64,000 nt of DNA from Leptospira mtsangambouensis (lineage in GTDB: Bacteria; Spirochaetota; Leptospiria; Leptospirales; Leptospiraceae), in contig NZ_RQHK01000017.1 in the NCBI RefSeq assembly GCF_004770475.1, forward strand, positions 1 through 64,000, given 5' to 3'. A program made the position numbers and the translations under genes. Below the pieces are notes generated by a model. It searched no databases, was not told the origin of the DNA, and saw only the letters and a program-made list of their open reading frames with translations. Below are positions 34,315 through 43,747 of this stretch, in pieces. Positions within the stretch are counted from its first letter, which is position 1; every line of letters starts with the position of its first letter.

Positions 34315-36231
34315 ATGGGAATTTTCTGGAGCAGATTTTTAGAAAAACCAACTCTATCAATCTGCCTCTTATCTCTCGTCATCACTGTTACAGTAACTTC
34401 CTACGGTTATTCTGTATTAAAACCAACCGATAGTTCTTTAGCTGAATATTACCTAGCAGAAAATACGGAATACTTTGTTGGTGATATACCAGCAGATGAC
34501 AATGGAACCATTGACTTTCAAAAAATGCATAAAGTATATTGGGAATCCATCTTCGGTTGGATCAATGATTCCGAACTCCAACGAATTACAGATTCAGAGT
34601 TTATTTGGTTACGTTCCAAAGCATTTCCAAATCACAAAGAGACGGAGGATCTTTTTTTATTATTAGAACATGGTGGATTAAATATTGAGATTTTTAATGA
34701 ATACGGAGATTCCATTTTTAAGTATGGAAATTTTTCAGAACAAGAAAGACTGCCCAATATTTTCCAATCAAAATTTGATTGGGTCAAGGTTCCAAATGAT
34801 GATTCAAAATATTACTATCTAAGGTTATACCATAAAAAAGGTATTCTTTTTCTAATCTCTATTGTTGAAAACTTAGTGGGTAAACAAACTGCTCTCTATA
34901 GAGAAATTGCTTTAAAAAATTTAACACCTATCTTCTTTCATTCTTTTTTTTTGATGATCGGAATTATCTGTGCTCTCGTTTATTTCATTGAATACAAAAA
35001 GCAATACAACATTCTCCTTGATTTTTCTGCATTTTCATTATGTTTCGGATTACTTGGACTCACATCCAATGTACTAATCCGATATTTATTTACAAATTCA
35101 GAAACATTATTCATTCTCACAACAATAGCATCCAATTTTGTTTTTATACCTATGTTGTCAGGTGTTCGTCGTCTTTTCGGCAGCGGAAGTTTTAGGGTTC
35201 TGGACATCTTAATTTATATAGATGTATTCATATGTTCTTTGACTACCATACTAGTTTTTTCTCTTCCTTTCTTTGATTTATCACATACATTGCTTATTAG
35301 CAGTAGAACTTTCTTTATCTTATTCAATCTTTTGAATATTCTAGGCCCAATTTTCATTACCTTTGAATCTTGGAAAAAAGGGAATCAGGAAGCATTTGGA
35401 CATTTTATCGGATTCAGTGTTACACTTCTTCTTGTAATCCTAGAATTGTTTATTGCAATCAAATCAAATGATAACTCTACAAACAAAGTAGTTCTTTGGG
35501 GTGTCCTCTTTGGTGTAATCTCCCAAGGTTTTGCCTTAGAACGCACCATTTTTGCAAATAGACAAAAGGCACAAAGTTATAAAGAAGATTTGTTAAAAGC
35601 AGAAAAGTCTTTAAAAGAAAGCCAACTGAAAACTTTACAAACAAAAATGAGTCCACATTATTTATTCAATTCTTTGAATACAATTCATGCTCTTCATAAA
35701 ATAAAACCAGAGTTAATCGGGGATGCAATCCTAAGTTTGGCAAATAATTATCGATTCATTTCTGATCGCACGGATAGAGATTGGATTCCTTTTGAAGAAG
35801 AGTGGAATTTTTTAGAAGACTACTTACATCTTCAAAAATTAAGATTTTATGATACAGTACAAATTGATTTCAAAAAATCTGGTGATTTTTCTTCGGTAGT
35901 ACTTCCTCCATTATTACTCCAACCCATCATTGAAAATTCTTTTAAACACGGATTCCGTGGTTCCGCAGAAGAACAGTTCCAACTTTTCATTCATGCAAAA
36001 ATGATAAGGGATTCAGTTTTTAGTTTTGTTGTTTATGACAATGGAATTGGAATTCCTGAAGATTTACTAACGGATAAAACAAAACTTTTAGCCAGGTCTC
36101 TTGGAAATATCAAAGAACGGTTAAGAAATATTTATTCGGAATTTAATTTTGAAGTAACGAGAAATTTCCCAGAAGGTGCACGAACAGAAATAGAAATTAT
36201 ACTTAATTCTCGGGTCCAACAAACTCTCTAA
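34315..36231 (+). CDS. LytS-type histidine kinase with DISM-like sensor, last gene of the TonB operon
   Basis: 638 aa. The N-terminal helix and extracytoplasmic region (about 35-195) resemble the 7TM-DISM extracellular domain (FIWLRSKAFPNHKETEDLFL). Seven membrane helices follow (about 200-410), then a coiled coil and the His_kinase domain with His448 in MSPHYLFNSLNTI. HATPase motifs are PLLLQPIIENSFKHGF and VVYDNGIGIPE. It should phosphorylate a LytTR regulator, most likely the one at 27667. It is 10 bp behind tonB, so sensing is tied genetically to uptake. Its end overlaps the convergent SCO1 gene by 29 bp. Confidence 0.88.
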   Translation: MGIFWSRFLEKPTLSICLLSLVITVTVTSYGYSVLKPTDSSLAEYYLAENTEYFVGDIPADDNGTIDFQKMHKVYWESIFGWINDSELQRITDSEFIWLRSKAFPNHKETEDLFLLLEHGGLNIEIFNEYGDSIFKYGNFSEQERLPNIFQSKFDWVKVPNDDSKYYYLRLYHKKGILFLISIVENLVGKQTALYREIALKNLTPIFFHSFFLMIGIICALVYFIEYKKQYNILLDFSAFSLCFGLLGLTSNVLIRYLFTNSETLFILTTIASNFVFIPMLSGVRRLFGSGSFRVLDILIYIDVFICSLTTILVFSLPFFDLSHTLLISSRTFFILFNLLNILGPIFITFESWKKGNQEAFGHFIGFSVTLLLVILELFIAIKSNDNSTNKVVLWGVLFGVISQGFALERTIFANRQKAQSYKEDLLKAEKSLKESQLKTLQTKMSPHYLFNSLNTIHALHKIKPELIGDAILSLANNYRFISDRTDRDWIPFEEEWNFLEDYLHLQKLRFYDTVQIDFKKSGDFSSVVLPPLLLQPIIENSFKHGFRGSAEEQFQLFIHAKMIRDSVFSFVVYDNGIGIPEDLLTDKTKLLARSLGNIKERLRNIYSEFNFEVTRNFPEGARTEIEIILNSRVQQTL

Positions 36232-36775
36232 GTTTTGTGGCAAGAGCATTCGCAGAGACTCCACCAGGAAAATTGGCAATTGTATTCAAATCCTCATCTA
36301 ACACATAAATAAAATTGGAGTGATCGATTCTGTAATTTTTTCCTTCGCCTACTTTTTCACGAACAATCCCAAATAAATCGGTAAGTTTAGTTAATGATTG
36401 CGCATTTGGAGAAAGTGCGGTCAAATTTTTTCCAGGGAAATTTTGAACGTAATTTTTGAGAGTCGCAGGAGAATCCCTGTCGGGATCAAGAGTTACAAAA
36501 ATAAACCGAAAACGATTGGATTTTTCACCTAATATTAATGAGGCCCTTCCAAAGTTTGTCAAAGCAAGTGGACACATATCTGGGCAGTGCGAAAATCCAA
36601 AATACAAAACTGACTTTTTTTCAGACCAAAACTTTGGCTCCAATAAACTTCCATCAGGTTTAACAAAAGATAGGTGTTTCCACTCTTCTTTGATATGATC
36701 TTCTTTGGATTTACAAAAAAAACTAAAGGTAAGAACAAATAAAATAAATACTATTTTTATACGGCAACGATCCAA
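36203..36775 (-). CDS. SCO1/SenC family copper chaperone
   Basis: 190 aa thioredoxin-fold protein. A hydrophobic N-terminus ends FSFFC (Cys21), which may be a lipidation site. The copper ligands Cys64 and Cys68 lie in FSHCPDMCPLAL, and His152 is in YRIDHSNFIYVL, all three conserved SCO residues. TLDPDRDSPATLKNYV is also typical. Such proteins load Cu into cytochrome oxidase or other copper enzymes. Here it is the last gene of a four-gene copper operon, overlapping the multicopper oxidase by 19 bp, so it may metallate that oxidase. Confidence 0.9.
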   Translation of the reverse strand: MDRCRIKIVFILFVLTFSFFCKSKEDHIKEEWKHLSFVKPDGSLLEPKFWSEKKSVLYFGFSHCPDMCPLALTNFGRASLILGEKSNRFRFIFVTLDPDRDSPATLKNYVQNFPGKNLTALSPNAQSLTKLTDLFGIVREKVGEGKNYRIDHSNFIYVLDEDLNTIANFPGGVSANALATKLREFVGPEN

Positions 36776-37827
36776 CCCATTCCTCCATTTTCTGCCATAT
36801 GTGTTTGGTGTGGATGGAACATATATCTCCCTTTTTTCTTAAGGACAAATTCAATCACAACACGTTCTGTTTGCCCCAAAGAGACAACATCAGAATGACC
36901 CTCAGGAACAACTGAACCTAAATTACGAATGATATCAAAAGTTTGTGCGTGTAAATGGAAAGTAATGATTGGTTCTCTTTCCATCATATTTTGAATATAA
37001 AAGCGCACTCGTTCACCCACAGGAACCTTCATAGGATATCTGTCATAAATGCCAGCAATTCCATTCCAAGTATAATAATCGTTCCTACCTTTACCTTTGG
37101 TATCCCAACCAGAAAATGTTAAAACAAATTCATGCGCAGGTTTACGTTTGACAAGTGGATCCACAAGTAATGCACCATACAATCCTTTGGCGGTATGTAA
37201 CATAAGTGGAGGAACATGGCAATGATATGGATGAAGTCCGATAGGACCTGCTTCAATTTGGTAGGTCCTTTCTCCGAAAGCAGCAATGGGTTCCCATCCA
37301 TCTTCTAAGGGATCATGTGTTCCGTGAAAATGTAAAGAATGGGGATCAGGACTTGAATTTTTGACATGGATACGGAGTGTATCACCCAAATTTGCTCTAA
37401 GGACTGGACCTGGGACAAGTCCATCAAAAGTCCAAGCGGGATAATTGATATTATGAGCAATATTCATACTCAGTGGAAAAAGATTTAAACTAAAATCTTT
37501 CACCTTATTTTTCGTATTTGAATAGTTAGGTGGATAGTAAAACCGCTCCGTATATTCTTCTTTGATAAAAAATGGCGGATGAGCCATGCTTCCATATGTA
37601 TTCGTGGCTCGTAGACTTCCGCCTGCCCCAATTGAATTTTGGTAGTTATCACTGACTGTTGGCGTTGTGACAATTCCAAAGTTTGCAGCAGTGGAAGAAC
37701 GATTCGGATCAGAAGGCCCACAGATTTCCTCAGAATTTCGAGTGTTATTTCTCATGGAACCAAACAATGATCCCACAAAGCCCATCACTCCAAACCCCAG
37801 TGTTGTTAAAAAACTCTTCCGATCCAT
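36757..37827 (-). CDS. two-domain multicopper oxidase with T1 copper site in domain 1
   Basis: 356 aa, about the length of two-domain laccases or nitrite reductases. A hydrophobic segment (residues 8-24) should export it. Domain 1 carries LHFHGTHDP (His166, His168) and HPYHCHVPPLMLHTAKGLYG (His199, His202, Cys203, His204, His211). Domain 2 carries FHLHAQ (His291, His293) and FHPHQTHMAEN (His338, His340, His343) with no Cys. So the T1 copper is in domain 1 and the trinuclear site has eight His, the type C two-domain arrangement. The axial T1 position is Leu216 rather than Met, which usually raises redox potential. Its substrate is unknown. Confidence 0.9.
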   Translation of the reverse strand: MDRKSFLTTLGFGVMGFVGSLFGSMRNNTRNSEEICGPSDPNRSSTAANFGIVTTPTVSDNYQNSIGAGGSLRATNTYGSMAHPPFFIKEEYTERFYYPPNYSNTKNKVKDFSLNLFPLSMNIAHNINYPAWTFDGLVPGPVLRANLGDTLRIHVKNSSPDPHSLHFHGTHDPLEDGWEPIAAFGERTYQIEAGPIGLHPYHCHVPPLMLHTAKGLYGALLVDPLVKRKPAHEFVLTFSGWDTKGKGRNDYYTWNGIAGIYDRYPMKVPVGERVRFYIQNMMEREPIITFHLHAQTFDIIRNLGSVVPEGHSDVVSLGQTERVVIEFVLKKKGRYMFHPHQTHMAENGGMGWIVAV

Positions 37828-37851
37828 AAATAAACTCTCTTTTCCTATGTC

Positions 37852-38163
37852 CTAAATGTGAGAAATTAAACTCAAAACCCAAACTAGAACAAAAACTCCT
37901 AACCCACCACCTACAGCGATTTGTTTGAATTTTTTTTCGTATTCCTTGTCAGCTAACAAAAGATAGATTGCCGGACCAAGAACAGGGATTACCAAGATCA
38001 CAAGTGACCAAATAATCTGTTTTGTTGTGTCCATATCTTTTTGTTTAGATAATCCAAACAATGCCAAAGGTGCCCATACCATCGTTAAAACGAAAGGAAG
38101 GTAATACGCATAGGATCCGATAAAATAAGTCCAAAAACCTGGGTTTGCAAAAGTTGTTTCCAT
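37852..38163 (-). CDS. small membrane protein with PLDc_N-like segment
   Basis: 103 aa with three predicted helices. The middle portion IIWSLVILVIPVLGPAIYLL is the short PLDc_N motif (two helices, often W..(V/I)....(P)..G...YL). The same motif occurs at the C-terminus of the upstream cupredoxin/beta-helix protein, suggesting the two associate or share origin. It lies 18 bp after that gene and 24 bp before the multicopper oxidase. No function known. Confidence 0.7.
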   Translation of the reverse strand: METTFANPGFWTYFIGSYAYYLPFVLTMVWAPLALFGLSKQKDMDTTKQIIWSLVILVIPVLGPAIYLLLADKEYEKKFKQIAVGGGLGVFVLVWVLSLISHI

Positions 38164-38181
38164 AAATAATCTCCTAAATGA

Positions 38182-40152
38182 TTATACAGACGGTTCCGTT
38201 ACCGCTGTCATCGCATAACCGGCATAAGCCAGAATTGTAAAGAAAAGCAAAATACCACCAAATACAACGGTATTCCGAACGACTCGTGAAACTTTAGATT
38301 CTTTTGAATATAAATAAACCAAAGAACCGATAAAAGGAACAAGTAAAATTAACCAAAAGTAAAAATCTAGTTTTGCACCTTTTAGAGAGAATCGATCAAG
38401 GATTGATAACCCTGTCCAAGCAGCAAAAATAGCAAATGGCAATAAATAACCCATCAAATGGAAATACCAAGTTTTTAAAGTACCTGGAAAATGAACTCTC
38501 CATCCAGAAGTATACATTTTGTTTGTCGCAACATCAAATTCTGCTTGGCTAAGTTTTGGTAACTCCGCTGTTTCAATCAAACCTTTGTTTGTTTCAAAAA
38601 CATCGTGTGCAGGAATCACATTCGCCAAACTATCTTTAGGCATGTTCAGTTGAGCCGCAGGGATTGGTTGGTTTTTATAGGAACCTAACACAAATTCACG
38701 AAGGTTTGCTTGCACAAATAAAGCCAGTAAACCGATACTAGATGACATATCTCCTGTATGTGGATATCGAAGCCCTGAACATGATTGAAGAGATTCCAAA
38801 AATGGCGGACTTGAAACACCGTATGAGTTTCCTTCAAAACAGTTTCCAACGTTGACTGGACCACTCAGAGCGATGTCTCCTCTACCGGAATGATACACTT
38901 GATTGTTTCGAATGACGTTATTATTGGAGATCCAAATATTTTCGTCAATATTCATGGTCACTAAAATTCCATAGTTGTTATGGTTGAAAACCAAATTGCC
39001 TTCAACTAAGTTTTCGAGTGCACCAAGAAGAGCGATTCCATTTCCAATGGATGGATATTCCAATTTTTTAGAAGGAGCATTGGTATTGTTATTGTCATAG
39101 ACAATGTTTTTCTTCACCACAATTTGTTTTTGTGGAGGAAGTAATTCACGATCCAATGTATTAGGTCCAATTCCCAATTGGTTTTTTCTCCAAATGGAAG
39201 ACAAAAGATATAAGTTACCACTCGAATTTGTTCCAGAATATCCAAGAGCATTGTTTTCAGAAATTACATCATTGATAATCGCATTACATGGATTACACTG
39301 TCCAATATAGAATCCAGAATCTGGAGATCCTGATGCATAGGAATGTTCCATAAGTCCATCTACTGAATCAAATGCATAAATTCCATAATCGCCGTTGTTG
39401 TAAGCAGTTAGATAAGAACCGCGATATCCTTTTACACCAGTCCAATACACACCATTGAGTGTCGCATTACGAGTGGTTAGGTTTTCAACGGCAACACCGT
39501 CAGCACCAACAACCATAATTCCGTTTCCGCGTAAAAATTCTCCATCAATGATGGTTTCATTACGATCTTCACCGCGAATCACAATGGAAGGAGTGGTGAC
39601 AGTTACTTCTTCTTTATAGATACCTTTTGCAACAAGAACTAAGTCTCCTGGGGATGCAGCATCCACAGCATTCTGAATGGTTTTGTATTGAGAAGGGACT
39701 TTGCGAGTCACACCTGTCCATTTTTTAGATATCTTCGACTTTGCAATGTTCGTCTGTGGATTGTAAGTGGCGTCACCAATGACGGCAACTCCAGTCATAC
39801 CAATTTTACCATCAGGGGAAGCATGGAAGGAACAGAAATAAGGGAACACACCTTCTTCTGGGAAGAACACATCGGTATGTGCACCACGAAACATTGCCAA
39901 ATTGCCAAATGTTTTCTCTGTGGACCAATCTTTGGTGATCGAGATAGCATTGTGAGGGTTGTTTCCTTCATTCACAAATCGAATTTTACCGCCTTTGAAT
40001 GTCCGTATGACTGGCGGGTGGAAGGCATTGTCCATCATCGTAACATGGACGAAGGCCGAATTGGCAGGGTCTTCCGAACTACAATGATTCATACCGAACG
40101 TTATGAATACTGCAATGAAGATTCCCAATAAATATTTTTTGGTCTGTTTCAT
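38182..40152 (-). CDS. cupredoxin fused to NosD-like right-handed beta-helix and membrane tail
   Basis: 656 aa from the ATG at 40152, preceded by GGGAAAG; an upstream in-frame ATG at 40170 is less likely. The signal ends MNHC (probable lipoprotein). Residues 30-128 form a cupredoxin domain with ligands His67, Cys107, His110 and Met119 (PYFCSFHASPDGKIGM). Residues 145-470 are a NosD/pectate-lyase-like beta-helix (SQYKTIQNAVDAASPGDLVL, NGVYWTGVKGYRGSYLTAYN, SASGSPDSGFYIG-type turns). The C-terminus has three helices including a PLDc_N-like pair. NosD proteins help mature copper enzymes. It is first in the copper operon. Confidence 0.85.
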   Translation of the reverse strand: MKQTKKYLLGIFIAVFITFGMNHCSSEDPANSAFVHVTMMDNAFHPPVIRTFKGGKIRFVNEGNNPHNAISITKDWSTEKTFGNLAMFRGAHTDVFFPEEGVFPYFCSFHASPDGKIGMTGVAVIGDATYNPQTNIAKSKISKKWTGVTRKVPSQYKTIQNAVDAASPGDLVLVAKGIYKEEVTVTTPSIVIRGEDRNETIIDGEFLRGNGIMVVGADGVAVENLTTRNATLNGVYWTGVKGYRGSYLTAYNNGDYGIYAFDSVDGLMEHSYASGSPDSGFYIGQCNPCNAIINDVISENNALGYSGTNSSGNLYLLSSIWRKNQLGIGPNTLDRELLPPQKQIVVKKNIVYDNNNTNAPSKKLEYPSIGNGIALLGALENLVEGNLVFNHNNYGILVTMNIDENIWISNNNVIRNNQVYHSGRGDIALSGPVNVGNCFEGNSYGVSSPPFLESLQSCSGLRYPHTGDMSSSIGLLALFVQANLREFVLGSYKNQPIPAAQLNMPKDSLANVIPAHDVFETNKGLIETAELPKLSQAEFDVATNKMYTSGWRVHFPGTLKTWYFHLMGYLLPFAIFAAWTGLSILDRFSLKGAKLDFYFWLILLVPFIGSLVYLYSKESKVSRVVRNTVVFGGILLFFTILAYAGYAMTAVTEPSV

Positions 40153-40229
40153 AGTTCTTTCCCAGAACATGAGGATTCCCTCACATTTGGAGAATTTTAC
40201 ATCTGTGTTAAAACTTTGTCAATGTTAAA

Positions 40230-40856
40230 TCAAAGGAAGGAGGAAAAATATACAAATAAGAGATTTTGTAGTTCCGAAAGGACTGCCTTTTTTTCAGCCG
40301 GTTTTCCCTTTCTTTGCGCAATTTTAACGACAGAATCGACAGTTTCCACAATCATTAGAGAACTATAGTAGGCCCTTTTTTTATCCACCTTGGGAAACAA
40401 ATAAAGAATTACTTTTTCCGCTAAGGATTTTGCAAACCGTTCGTTACTTTCGATATCAAGTTTTAACAATGCTGGGTTTGTATAAAGAATCGAATTGATC
40501 AAACGGTATCCTTTTACTTCATTTAACGCCCGTTCGAAGGAATGTAATGTAAAATCAATGAACTCTGGTGTAAATTTTTTTCTTTTTTTGAGTTCTTCGT
40601 CCAGAAGTTTGAAAAAAAAGTCATGTAGAATGATATAACATGATTCTGCATGAGAATATATAATGGATTCTTTGTTTGGAAAAAATTGATAAATAGAACC
40701 GACTGGTATCCCACTTCTCTCTGCAATCAAATCCGTTGTTAAATCGTCATACCCAACCTCACCTAACAACTCTATTGTTGTATCTACAATTTTTTGATAC
40801 CTTTCCTTGGAACGTTTTTGTTGGGGAATTTTCCTTGGATTTAATTTTATATTCAT
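40230..40856 (-). CDS. TetR family regulator at the end of the efflux operon
   Basis: 208 aa. HTH domain at residues 15-65 (RYQKIVDTTIELLGEVGYDD, then LIAERSGIPVGSIYQFFPNK). The C-terminal domain is unassigned. Its ATG overlaps the stop of macB by 4 bp, so it is translated with the pump it probably represses: a negative loop with the repressor last. It is followed by 77 bp before the copper operon start, and could also act there. Inducer unknown. Confidence 0.87.
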   Translation of the reverse strand: MNIKLNPRKIPQQKRSKERYQKIVDTTIELLGEVGYDDLTTDLIAERSGIPVGSIYQFFPNKESIIYSHAESCYIILHDFFFKLLDEELKKRKKFTPEFIDFTLHSFERALNEVKGYRLINSILYTNPALLKLDIESNERFAKSLAEKVILYLFPKVDKKRAYYSSLMIVETVDSVVKIAQRKGKPAEKKAVLSELQNLLFVYFSSFL

Positions 40857-42799
40857 TCTGATCTTAGGGCCACAATGGGACTCAATTTTGCTGCATATTC
40901 AGAAGGCCACCAGCCAAAAAGAATTCCGATCGTTATGGAAAATAGAAAAGCAAATCCAATAGAAGGAAAGGATAAAACAATACTCCACCCAAAGTATTCT
41001 TGTAAAAACAAAACAGATAAAATTCCAAAAACAAGTCCAACAATTCCTCCCGTCAAACTTGTCAAAGTGGATTCTATTAAAAATTGCATACGAATGTCTG
41101 ATTCCCTCGCACCGAGAGCTTTCCGTAGGCCAATTTCTTTGGTTCGTTCCTTCACAGATACCAACATAATGTTCATAATTCCAATCCCACCGACAACAAG
41201 AGATACGGTTGCCAGTGCAATGAGTAAGGTTGTCATTGTTTGGTTTGTTTCAGAGACTGCTGATTGGATGTCAGCCATATTCATTACTTGGTAAATATTA
41301 CCCATTGATTCGTTGGTTCCATGTCTTTTGTGTAAAAAACGTTTTAAAGAAGTTGTGAATTCATCTGAAGATTCTGTTTTTTCTAATTCCATTTCTAAAC
41401 TGTCGACAGCATCTTTGTTTAATAACCTTCGCATGGCAGTATGCAAAGGCATAAGAATCACATCGTCTTGGTCACGAAATCCAGCACTCCCTTTTTCAGG
41501 TAAAAGTCCAATCACACGAAACAGAATTCGATTTACTTTTAAATAAGTTCCTACAGGATTTTTTCCTTCATACAGTTCTTTAACCACTGTATTTCCCACA
41601 AGACAAACTAAGGCTCTTTTTTGGTTTTCCTCTTCTGTAAAAAATCTTCCTTCCACAGGTTCCAAATTTCTTAACGCTTCATAATTTGGACTGGCACCTG
41701 TGATATAACTATTCCAATTTCGATTTCCAAAAACAAGTTGTCCTCTTCCGTTCACAACAGCGGAGATTTGTTTTACCTCTGGAAATTTTTTAGCCACAGC
41801 TCCTACATCAAAAACATCCAGGCGGTTGACAGTACCTGCCTCCAGCGAAACTCCCCCGCTACGCATTCCACCTGTTCTTACAATGACCAAATTAGCACCT
41901 AACGAAGAAAATTGTTCCTCTACTGATTTTTTTGCTCCCTCGCCTAGTGCCATCACTGAAATCACACAAACAACACCAAAAAGAATTCCAAGAGCTGATA
42001 AAAAAGTTCGCAAACGATTTGATGATAAAGAAAACAAGGATTGTAAAAAAATTCCTTGGAATAGAGGCCAACCCGTTTTCCGTTTCAAATTTGTTTTAGG
42101 AAAGGTAACCAATTCTTTTTTTTTCTTTTTCCCTTCATCGGAAACAATCTTTCCATCACTCACATGAATGATTCGATCGCAAAACTCTGCCATTTCTGGT
42201 TCATGAGTTACCATCACAATGGTTTTTCCTTCCCTATGAAGGCGTTGTAATTCCAACATGATTTCAATTTTACTTTTGGAATCTAAGTTTCCAGTAGGTT
42301 CGTCAGCAAAAATAATAGGTGGATCGACAAGCAGTGCTCTTGCGATGGCAACCCTTTGTTGTTGGCCACCTGAGAGTTCATTGGGAGTATGAAACATTCT
42401 ACTTTCCAAACCCACTTTTCGAAGTTGTTCTTCAGCTCTTATTTCTGTATGATCCACATTTGTATACAAAGAAGGTAAACTTACGTTTTGCGATGCATTC
42501 GATTTTGCTAACAAATGGAATTGTTGGAATACAAATCCAATCATACTGCCTCGGACATCTGACAATACATCAGAAGATTCTCCACTGACCGTTCGACCAA
42601 ACAAACGATAGGTGCCAGAATCCACATGGTCCAGTAGTCCCATCACTTGCAAAAGTGTGGATTTACCAGAACCGGAAGGACCCATGATCGCCACAAATTC
42701 ACCTTGCGAAATTTCTAAATTAATTCCAGAAAGAACTGGAAACTTTGAATTCCCGATTTTATAGGATTTATTTAAATTCTGAATTTCAATTGCTAACAA
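40853..42799 (-). CDS. macB: MacB-type ABC transporter (ATPase + permease)
   Basis: 648 aa. The N-terminal ATPase has Walker [11 protein letters not shown]-loop FVFQQFHLL, signature [16 protein letters not shown] and Walker [12 protein letters not shown]. The C-terminal half is the MacB permease: helix 1 near residue 270, a large periplasmic domain with [20 protein letters not shown], and FtsX-type helices ([29 protein letters not shown]). MacB exports macrolides, peptides or lipids using MacA and TolC. The gene lies 3 bp after macA and overlaps the tetR gene. Confidence 0.93.
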   Translation of the reverse strand: MLAIEIQNLNKSYKIGNSKFPVLSGINLEISQGEFVAIMGPSGSGKSTLLQVMGLLDHVDSGTYRLFGRTVSGESSDVLSDVRGSMIGFVFQQFHLLAKSNASQNVSLPSLYTNVDHTEIRAEEQLRKVGLESRMFHTPNELSGGQQQRVAIARALLVDPPIIFADEPTGNLDSKSKIEIMLELQRLHREGKTIVMVTHEPEMAEFCDRIIHVSDGKIVSDEGKKKKKELVTFPKTNLKRKTGWPLFQGIFLQSLFSLSSNRLRTFLSALGILFGVVCVISVMALGEGAKKSVEEQFSSLGANLVIVRTGGMRSGGVSLEAGTVNRLDVFDVGAVAKKFPEVKQISAVVNGRGQLVFGNRNWNSYITGASPNYEALRNLEPVEGRFFTEEENQKRALVCLVGNTVVKELYEGKNPVGTYLKVNRILFRVIGLLPEKGSAGFRDQDDVILMPLHTAMRRLLNKDAVDSLEMELEKTESSDEFTTSLKRFLHKRHGTNESMGNIYQVMNMADIQSAVSETNQTMTTLLIALATVSLVVGGIGIMNIMLVSVKERTKEIGLRKALGARESDIRMQFLIESTLTSLTGGIVGLVFGILSVLFLQEYFGWSIVLSFPSIGFAFLFSITIGILFGWWPSEYAAKLSPIVALRSE

Positions 42800-42802
42800 A
42801 AG

Positions 42803-43747
42803 TTATCTCTTGGGCATTTTAGGTGAAGAAAATGGACCGTTACTACCGGACTTTTTTTCTTCCTGAATTTTTTTCTTTCGATATACTACTTCGTTTTCTT
42901 CAAGTCCGGAGAGGATCACAGTATTTTGATCATCACTCTTTCCAATACTAACAGAGAATTCCACTAACTCCCCTTCTATCTTTTTTAAAACAATACCTTT
43001 CTCCGATTTCCCTTTTACAAACTCATTGGCAAGAAGCAAAACATCTCTTTCTTCGGAAACAATAAAGTCAATTGTTATCGACATCCCACTCCTTAGATAT
43101 TCAGGAATGGTTTTTAATTCCAAGTCTACATTGTACATAGTCACATTATTTTCTGTAACGGCTTCATATCCAATATGTGTTACCTTAGCTTGGATGACGG
43201 CATCTGAATAAGAATCAACAGTTACATTTGCGAGTTGGCCAATTTTTATTTTGGAAAGATCTGTTTCGTCAACTTTTGCTTGGATCATCAAATTATCTGA
43301 AAGAACATAGAGGATATCTTGTTGGGTTACTGTTTGCCCAGGACTGATGTTGGATGCAATCACCAAACCACGTAAAGGTGAAATGACTGGCGTTGGTTTA
43401 TAAAAATCTTCCCATTTTTTAAGTTCTTCTTCCCCTTTGGCCCTAGCAGCATCCAACAAAGCTGCCCTTTCCGTTGAACTCATCCATGCAATGATTTTGC
43501 CACGTGCTACGTGGTTTCCTTCATTGACTAAAATGGATTCCACACGCCCGGCAATTGGTGGTTTGATCTCCAATCGATTTTTGGGGATGGCTGAACCTGT
43601 GGCACGCACAGTAACAATCAAATCTCCACGAAACACTTTGGAAGATTCTAGTTTCATATTTGGTTTTGATTTCCCAAATCCAAAAAAATAAATGGAAAGT
43701 GAAATGATCACCAACACAACTGCTATCAAAACAAATTTAATCTTCAT
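42803..43747 (-). CDS. macA: MacA-type periplasmic adaptor (HlyD/RND family)
   Basis: 314 aa from the ATG at 43747 (a TTG one codon upstream is in frame; AGGAAAG lies 7 bases before). A single N-terminal helix anchors it. Lipoyl/barrel-sandwich halves are recognisable (VRATGSAIPKNRLEIKPPIA, GRVESILVNEGNHVARGKII and VISPLRGLVIASNISPGQTV), followed by a beta-barrel domain (NLMIQAKVDETDLSKIKIGQ). The coiled-coil hairpin is very short, which is unusual for MacA and may affect how it meets TolC. It overlaps tolC by 11 bp and is followed by macB. Confidence 0.88.
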   Translation of the reverse strand: MKIKFVLIAVVLVIISLSIYFFGFGKSKPNMKLESSKVFRGDLIVTVRATGSAIPKNRLEIKPPIAGRVESILVNEGNHVARGKIIAWMSSTERAALLDAARAKGEEELKKWEDFYKPTPVISPLRGLVIASNISPGQTVTQQDILYVLSDNLMIQAKVDETDLSKIKIGQLANVTVDSYSDAVIQAKVTHIGYEAVTENNVTMYNVDLELKTIPEYLRSGMSITIDFIVSEERDVLLLANEFVKGKSEKGIVLKKIEGELVEFSVSIGKSDDQNTVILSGLEENEVVYRKKKIQEEKKSGSNGPFSSPKMPKR

